From Sulfurovum sp. UBA4779 (lineage in GTDB: Bacteria; Campylobacterota; Campylobacteria; Campylobacterales; Sulfurovaceae), in contig DHHF01000006.1 in NCBI GenBank assembly GCA_002403155.1, positions 131,073-195,072 of the forward strand: a stretch of DNA of 64,000 bases, written 5' to 3'. The translations under genes were made by a program, and so were the position numbers. The notes under the pieces were generated by a model. That model ran no database searches. It was given only the letters and a program-made list of their open reading frames with translations, and was not told where the DNA came from. This document shows, piece after piece, positions 60,149 to 64,000 of this stretch (the stretch's first letter is position 1; every line of letters begins with the position of its first letter).

Positions 60149-60853
60149 TTATTTAATTTCCATCACTTCTGCTGCATCCAGCTTGATAGAGGGACTCATT
60201 GTCAATGAAACAGCCGCGTTGGTAATATATTTTCCTTTTGCCGCTGCCGGTTTTGCTTTATTGATGCTTTCTACAAATGTTCTAAAATTTTCTTTCAGTT
60301 TATTTTCATCAAAACTGATTTTACCGATGCCGGCATGGATGTTTCCTTTTTTATCTACTCTAAAGTTTACTTGGCCGCCTTTGGCATTTTCAACCGCTTT
60401 AGCTACATCCATTGTCACTGTTCCCGTTTTAGGGTTAGGCATAAGGCCTTTTGGCCCAAGTACTCTCGCTACTTTTCCAAGAACACCCATCATGTCAGGC
60501 GTTGAAATAACCATATCGAAATTGATATTTCCTGCTTGAATTTGTTCAATAAGATCATCTGATCCCACGATATCAGCGCCTGCTGCAGCTGCTTCATCCG
60601 CTTTTGCACCTTTTGCAAATACTGCGACCCTTACTGTTTTCCCGGTTCCGTGAGGAAGAACTACAGATCCTCTTACCATTTGATCAGCATGCCGTGGATC
60701 AACATTTAGGTTCAATGCTACTTCGACCGTTTCATCAAATTTTGCTGATTTCAAATCTTTTAGCGTATCCATTGCTTCGTTTACGCTATATACTTTTGTT
60801 GTATCTACTTTTTTAAGTAGTGCTTCTTTTCTTTTGCTTATTTTTTTTGCCAT
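60149..60853 (-). CDS. rplA: 50S ribosomal protein L1
   Basis: 234 residues. L1 stalk protein involved in release of E-site tRNA, and translational repressor of its own operon in other bacteria. LNVDPRHADQMVRGSVVLPHG, GPKGLMPNPKTGTV and NFRVDKKGNIHAGIGK are diagnostic. The ATG at 60853 follows GGAGAG. An upstream in-frame start at 60880 adds only non-conserved residues. Confidence 0.97.
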   Translation of the reverse strand: MAKKISKRKEALLKKVDTTKVYSVNEAMDTLKDLKSAKFDETVEVALNLNVDPRHADQMVRGSVVLPHGTGKTVRVAVFAKGAKADEAAAAGADIVGSDDLIEQIQAGNINFDMVISTPDMMGVLGKVARVLGPKGLMPNPKTGTVTMDVAKAVENAKGGQVNFRVDKKGNIHAGIGKISFDENKLKENFRTFVESINKAKPAAAKGKYITNAAVSLTMSPSIKLDAAEVMEIK

Positions 60854-60914
60854 AATACTCTCCGCTTTTTGCTCCCACATTTTTAAATCTATGTGGTTAT
60901 GATTTTTTTAAATT

Positions 60915-61340
60915 TTAGTCTACGATTTCCACACCCATGCTTCTGCATGAACCGGCTATAATTTTTGCTGCCATCTCTCTATCATTTGTATTGAGATCGG
61001 CAATTTTCTGATCAACAATCTCTTCAAGTTTTGCTTTAGTGATCGTTCCGACTTTATTCAAAAGCGGATTGTCTGTACCTTTTTTAATATTTGCAGCCAT
61101 TTTTATAAGATCGCTCGCCGGCGGCTGTTTAGTAACAAAAGTAAAACTTTTATCCGAATATACAGTCACTTCTACCGGTATTTTAAACCCGGCTTTATCT
61201 TTTGTTCTTTCGTTGAAAGCTTTACAAAACTCCATAATGTTTACACCGCGCTGACCGCATGCAGGACCTACGGGCGGTGATGGATTTGCTGCCCCAGCAG
61301 GGATCATAAGCTTAAATTTTGCAGCTATTTTTTTTGCCAT
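60915..61340 (-). CDS. rplK: 50S ribosomal protein L11
   Basis: 141 residues. Forms the GTPase-associated centre with 23S rRNA. KLMIPAGAANPSPPVGPACGQRGVNIMEFCKAFN and TKQPPASDLIKMAA are typical, and the usual IAGSCRSMGVEI end is present. It lies 57 bases after nusG and 61 before rplA. Confidence 0.97.
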   Translation of the reverse strand: MAKKIAAKFKLMIPAGAANPSPPVGPACGQRGVNIMEFCKAFNERTKDKAGFKIPVEVTVYSDKSFTFVTKQPPASDLIKMAANIKKGTDNPLLNKVGTITKAKLEEIVDQKIADLNTNDREMAAKIIAGSCRSMGVEIVD

Positions 61341-61397
61341 CTTTTACTTCCTTTTTTTGATTTAAATCTTTTTGACAGCGCAATCAGATTCTTTAAA

Positions 61398-61928
61398 TTA
61401 AATAATTTTTTCTACTTGTGTATAAAGTATTTCCACAGGTGTGTTTCTACCAAAAATAGAGACATTCAATCTCAATTTACCGTGATCAAGATCATATTCT
61501 TCAACCATTCCAGTAAAGTTTGCAAACGGTCCGTCAATGATACGTACCATTTCGCCTGCTTCAAAATCAACCTTTGGCCTTGGAGCACTTTTTTTCTCCA
61601 TTTTTTCCAAAATAAGTTTGATATCTGCTTCACTAAGAGGAGTTGGCGTTTTTTGTTCACCGATAAATCTAGATACTTTTGGTAAACTTTGGATTTTATG
61701 CCAAAGGTCAGTATCCAGGTCTATATGTGCAAAAGCATACCCTGAATATAAAGATCTTTCCGTTATTTTTTTCACGCCGTTTTTTACTTCGATTACTTCT
61801 TCTGTCGGTACCACTACTCTTTCTAGTTTTTCCTCGATGCCGTAATCTTTTACAAGCTGCTCAATTGCCCTTTTTACAGCGCGTTCACTGCCTGCATATG
61901 TCTGGATTGCATACCACTGATAAGCCAT
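61398..61928 (-). CDS. nusG: transcription termination/antitermination factor NusG
   Basis: 176 residues. WYAIQTYAGSERAVKRAIEQ starts the NGN domain that binds RNA polymerase, and GEMVRIIDGPFANFTGMVEEYD is the KOW domain that contacts Rho or ribosomal S10. It lies eight bases after secE, the common pair. Confidence 0.96.
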   Translation of the reverse strand: MAYQWYAIQTYAGSERAVKRAIEQLVKDYGIEEKLERVVVPTEEVIEVKNGVKKITERSLYSGYAFAHIDLDTDLWHKIQSLPKVSRFIGEQKTPTPLSEADIKLILEKMEKKSAPRPKVDFEAGEMVRIIDGPFANFTGMVEEYDLDHGKLRLNVSIFGRNTPVEILYTQVEKII

Positions 61929-61936
61929 CTTTTATC

Positions 61937-62116
61937 CTATAAAACTGATGATACGATGGATGACATCGCTAGGTCAACCAAGGCTAAAAATATTGATATG
62001 ACAGTTACTACGAGAACAACTGCTAAAAATGCTTGTCTTACTTGTACTTTTGTTGGAAATATAACTTTGTGAATTTCGCTTTTTGCGTGAGCAATAAATG
62101 TTGAAATTTTTCCCAT
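61937..62116 (-). CDS. secE: preprotein translocase subunit SecE
   Basis: 59 residues with one membrane helix (about 28-52), the short form usual outside gammaproteobacteria. EIHKVIFPTKVQVRQAFLAVV contains the conserved cytoplasmic amphipathic part. The ATG at 62116 has AAGG eight bases before it. An open frame continuing upstream runs into tRNA-Trp and is not coding. Confidence 0.94.
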   Translation of the reverse strand: MGKISTFIAHAKSEIHKVIFPTKVQVRQAFLAVVLVVTVISIFLALVDLAMSSIVSSVL

Positions 62117-62133
62117 TCGTATTACCTTTTTTC

Positions 62134-62209
62134 TGGCAGGCCAAGAGGGACTCGAACCCCCAACACTCGGTTTTGGAGACCGATGCTCTACCATTGGAGC
62201 TATTGGCCT
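62134..62209 (-). tRNA. trnW: tRNA-Trp (CCA anticodon)
   Basis: 76 bases including an encoded CCA end. Acceptor AGGCCAA pairs with TTGGCCT, the T arm is GGGGG-TTCGAGT-CCCTC, and the anticodon arm TCGGT-CTCCAAA-ACCGA reads CCA. Position between rpmG and secE is standard. Confidence 0.97.
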
Positions 62210-62222
62210 AAAATTAAAATCA

Positions 62223-62247
62223 AAATGAAGCTATTATAGCTTCATTT
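62223..62247 (-). terminator. 11-bp hairpin with the rpmG stop codon as its loop
   Basis: AAATGAAGCTA and TAGCTTCATTT flank TAA, which is the rpmG stop. On the minus strand TTTTGATTTTAATTTT follows, giving an intrinsic-terminator-like shape between rpmG and tRNA-Trp. The stem is A/T-rich, so partial read-through into tRNA-Trp and secE is likely. Confidence 0.6.
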
Positions 62248-62386
62248 CTTTATGAATCGTATGCTCTTTACAAAATTTGCAATATTTTTTAAGTGCAAGC
62301 TTTTCTGTTGTTGTTTTTTTGTTTTTAGTTGTGTGATAATTTCTTCTTGTACACTTCTCACAACCTAAATGAACTGTTTCTCTCAT
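62234..62386 (-). CDS. rpmG: 50S ribosomal protein L33
   Basis: 50 residues starting MRETVHLGCEKCTRRNYHTTKN. It has the four zinc cysteines as CxxC pairs (residues 9/12 and 36/39), so it is the zinc-binding form. GGGAG lies seven bases before the ATG at 62386. It is between tuf and tRNA-Trp, the usual place, and is short enough to be missed by length filters. Confidence 0.95.
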   Translation of the reverse strand: MRETVHLGCEKCTRRNYHTTKNKKTTTEKLALKKYCKFCKEHTIHKEMKL

Positions 62387-62401
62387 ATGTCATCTCCCTA
62401 T

Positions 62402-62442
62402 ATAATTATTGCAAGAAGAAAATCTTCTTGCAAAATAATTAT
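62402..62442 (-). other. long hairpin at the tuf stop codon
   Basis: ATAATTATT-GCAAGAAGA pairs with TCTTCTTGC-(AA)-AATAATTAT, 18 bp with a two-base bulge and a three-base loop. It begins at the tuf stop. No U-run follows and rpmG starts 16 bases later. Possibly an mRNA processing or stability element separating tuf from rpmG. Confidence 0.6.
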
Positions 62443-63647
62443 GCAATTACCTTAGTAACAACACCTGCACCAACAGTTCTACCGCCTTCACGGATCGCAA
62501 ATCTAGTACCGTCTTCAAGCGCTACAGGAGCAATCAATGAAACGTTAACTTTAACGTTGTCTCCCGGCATAACCATTTCAGTACCTTCTTGAAGTTCAAT
62601 TGAACCCGTTACGTCTGTTGTACGAACATAGAACTGTGGTCTGTAGTTATTAAAGAATGGAGTGTGTCTACCACCTTCCTCTTTAGTAAGTACGTATACT
62701 TCTGCTTCAAATTTTGTATGTGGTGTAATCGAACCCGGCTTACAAAGAACCATACCTCTTTGTACGTTCTCTTTACCGATACCTCTAAGAAGAACACCGC
62801 AGTTATCACCTGCTTGTCCACATTCCATCTCTTTACGGAACATTTCAACGCCGGTTACCGTTGTTTTTTGAGTATCTTTAATACCTACGATTTCAATTTC
62901 ATTTCCTACGCAAACTTGTCCTCTGTCGATTTTACCGGTTACAACTGTACCACGACCTTGGATTGTAAAGATATCTTCGATCGGCATCAAGAAAGGCTGA
63001 TCAACATCTCTTACAGGCTCTGGAATATAGCTGTCTACTGCATCCATCAATGCAAAGATTTTTTCAGACCATGGTCCAAGGTTACCTGCTTTTGCTTCTT
63101 CTAGCGCCTGATATGCAGAACCGGAAATAATCGGAGTCTCATCTCCCGGGAAATCATACTCTGAAAGAAGTTCTCTTACTTCCATTTCAACTAGTTCAAG
63201 CATCTCTTCTTTGTCTTCTTCGTCCAGTTGGTCTTCTTTGTTCAAGAATACAACGATATATGGTACACCTACTTGCTTAGAAAGAAGGATGTGCTCTCTT
63301 GTTTGAGCCATTGGCCCGTCAGTCGCAGCAATAACAAGAATTGCACCATCCATTTGAGCAGCACCGGTAATCATGTTTTTTACATAGTCGGCGTGACCTG
63401 GACAGTCAACGTGCGCATAGTGTCTGTTATCTGTTTCGTACTCTACGTGAGATGTAGCGATCGTAATCCCTCTTTCTCTTTCTTCCGGAGCATTGTCAAT
63501 TTGATCATAATCCATAAATGCAGAGTTGTTTTTAGTTGCAAGAACCGCTGTAATTGCAGCTGTCAAAGTAGTTTTGCCGTGGTCAACGTGACCAATAGTA
63601 CCGATATTAACATGCGGTTTGGTTCGTTCGAATTTTGCTTTAGCCAT
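62439..63647 (-). CDS. tuf: elongation factor Tu
   Basis: 402 residues. Delivers aminoacyl-tRNA to the ribosome. GHVDHGKTTL (G1), DCPGHADYVKNMITGAAQMDGAI (G3 and following), NKED (G4) and SGSAYQALE (G5) are the GTP-binding motifs. The C-terminal domains are complete and end GGRTVGAGVVTKVIA. It has its own extended -10 box in the spacer after tRNA-Thr. Confidence 0.98.
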   Translation of the reverse strand: MAKAKFERTKPHVNIGTIGHVDHGKTTLTAAITAVLATKNNSAFMDYDQIDNAPEERERGITIATSHVEYETDNRHYAHVDCPGHADYVKNMITGAAQMDGAILVIAATDGPMAQTREHILLSKQVGVPYIVVFLNKEDQLDEEDKEEMLELVEMEVRELLSEYDFPGDETPIISGSAYQALEEAKAGNLGPWSEKIFALMDAVDSYIPEPVRDVDQPFLMPIEDIFTIQGRGTVVTGKIDRGQVCVGNEIEIVGIKDTQKTTVTGVEMFRKEMECGQAGDNCGVLLRGIGKENVQRGMVLCKPGSITPHTKFEAEVYVLTKEEGGRHTPFFNNYRPQFYVRTTDVTGSIELQEGTEMVMPGDNVKVNVSLIAPVALEDGTRFAIREGGRTVGAGVVTKVIA

Positions 63648-63681
63648 GCTTTTCTCCTAGCGTAAATGTTTTAAAGTTGGT

Positions 63682-63687
63682 ATTATA
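63682..63687 (-). promoter_or_regulatory. extended -10 box for tuf
   Basis: TGGTATAAT on the minus strand, 34 bases before the tuf ATG. tuf can thus be transcribed apart from the upstream tRNA genes. Confidence 0.6.
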
Positions 63688-63713
63688 CCAGTTTTTTCTT
63701 ATGCCTCATACCC

Positions 63714-63757
63714 ATATGGACAAAACTATTACCGCCCGGTAACACTTTTGTCCATAT
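63714..63757 (-). other. large hairpin between tRNA-Thr and tuf
   Basis: ATATGGACAAAA pairs with TTTTGTCCATAT (12 bp). Inside, after a symmetric three-by-three internal loop, TTACCG pairs with CGGTAA around CC. There is no U-run after it. It begins nine bases past the tRNA-Thr CCA end on the minus strand and may be a processing site that separates the tRNAs from tuf mRNA. Confidence 0.65.
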
Positions 63758-63766
63758 CTCTAAAGA

Positions 63767-63841
63767 TGGAGCCCAGAAGCGGGATTGAACCGCCGACCTC
63801 TTCCTTACCAAGGAAGTGCTCTGCCACTGAGCCATCTGGGC
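63767..63841 (-). tRNA. trnT: tRNA-Thr (GGT anticodon)
   Basis: 75 bases including an encoded CCA end. Acceptor GCCCAGA pairs with TCTGGGC, the anticodon arm CTTCC-TTGGTAA-GGAAG reads GGT, and the T arm is GGCGG-TTCAATC-CCGCT. It is part of the tRNA cluster upstream of tuf. Confidence 0.97.
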
Positions 63842-63977
63842 ATTGCTCTATATCTTTATTTGCCAATACAAAAAACAACCGATTGTCTGTATTTGCTTTG
63901 AAATAATCATTTTATGGAAAGCTTTTGATGTGAAGTTTTTGTCAGTCAAGCACATAATTCACACAGCTCCCAGTTTA

Positions 63978-64000
63978 TGGAGCGGGAGACGGGACTCGAA
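63978..64000 (-). tRNA. tRNA-Gly, 3' end only (cut by window edge)
   Basis: The visible 3' part reads TTCGAGT-CCCGT-CTCCCGC-T-CCA on the minus strand. A CTCCCGC acceptor arm with T discriminator is typical of tRNA-Gly, and tRNA-Gly precedes tRNA-Thr and tuf in many proteobacteria. The anticodon is outside the window. Confidence 0.75.

Noticed and set aside
62117..62194. secE frame extended upstream
   Set aside because: The extra codons lie inside tRNA-Trp.

Overview
This window comes from a Campylobacterota (Epsilonproteobacteria) chromosome, most like a free-living Sulfurovum/Sulfurimonas-type organism. The reasons are the ccoNOQP oxidase cluster followed by DUF4006, FixH-like and AddB genes (an order I recall from Campylobacter), the gene order tRNA-Gly/tRNA-Thr/tuf/rpmG/tRNA-Trp/secE/nusG/rplKAJL/rpoB/rpoC/rpsL/rpsG/fusA, a CiaB-family protein, and promoters with a good (often extended) -10 box and no recognisable -35. 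rpoB and rpoC are separate genes, unlike the fused gene of Helicobacter and Wolinella. Gene density is very high and most genes lie on the minus strand. I see no prophage, insertion sequence, CRISPR array or rRNA.

Region 1-6.2 kb (minus strand): cbb3-type cytochrome c oxidase genes ccoN-O-Q-P, then four small membrane-protein genes (DUF4006, a 33-residue peptide, a TPM-like protein, a FixH-like protein), then the start of addB, which is cut by the left edge. Region 6.5-12.5 kb (minus): a probable operon of a class V aminotransferase, hisZ, purA, DUF507, carA and ddl. Region 12.6-15.7 kb (minus): a YceI-like secreted protein, a CiaB-family HEFGH protein and the XTP/dITP pyrophosphatase. A YajR-like MFS transporter is on the plus strand at 15.8-17.1 kb.

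Region 17.1-27.5 kb (minus, except thpR): ispA-tkt, DUF190-crcB, aroK, a small conserved-looking protein, a DUF4389/unknown/MATE cluster, then thiG, purN and bifunctional nnr. Region 27.6-32.7 kb (plus): rpsU, purT, a D-2-hydroxyacid dehydrogenase, and a two-gene SdhA/SdhB-like oxidoreductase with no membrane anchor. That pair carries unusual cofactor residues. A membrane HExxH protein and leuC follow on the minus strand.

Region 34.9-44.4 kb (plus): an NFACT/RqcH-family gene, cdsA-dxr-hydrolase, tsaD, gyrB overlapping a degenerate GGDEF-EAL gene, queF and a small CI-repressor-like regulator. Region 44.6-46.8 kb (minus): a DUF4015 glycoside-hydrolase-like gene followed by a polysaccharide deacetylase gene.

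Region 46.9-64 kb (minus): the transcription/translation block from tRNA-Gly and tuf through fusA. It carries several strong RNA hairpins in its spacers, including a structured rplJ leader and a 14-bp stem between rplL and rpoB. No clear new defence or mobile system is present. The most interesting items are the anchorless Sdh-like pair, its possible leader peptide, the small cco-associated proteins, the deacetylase/hydrolase pair and the hairpins built around stop codons.
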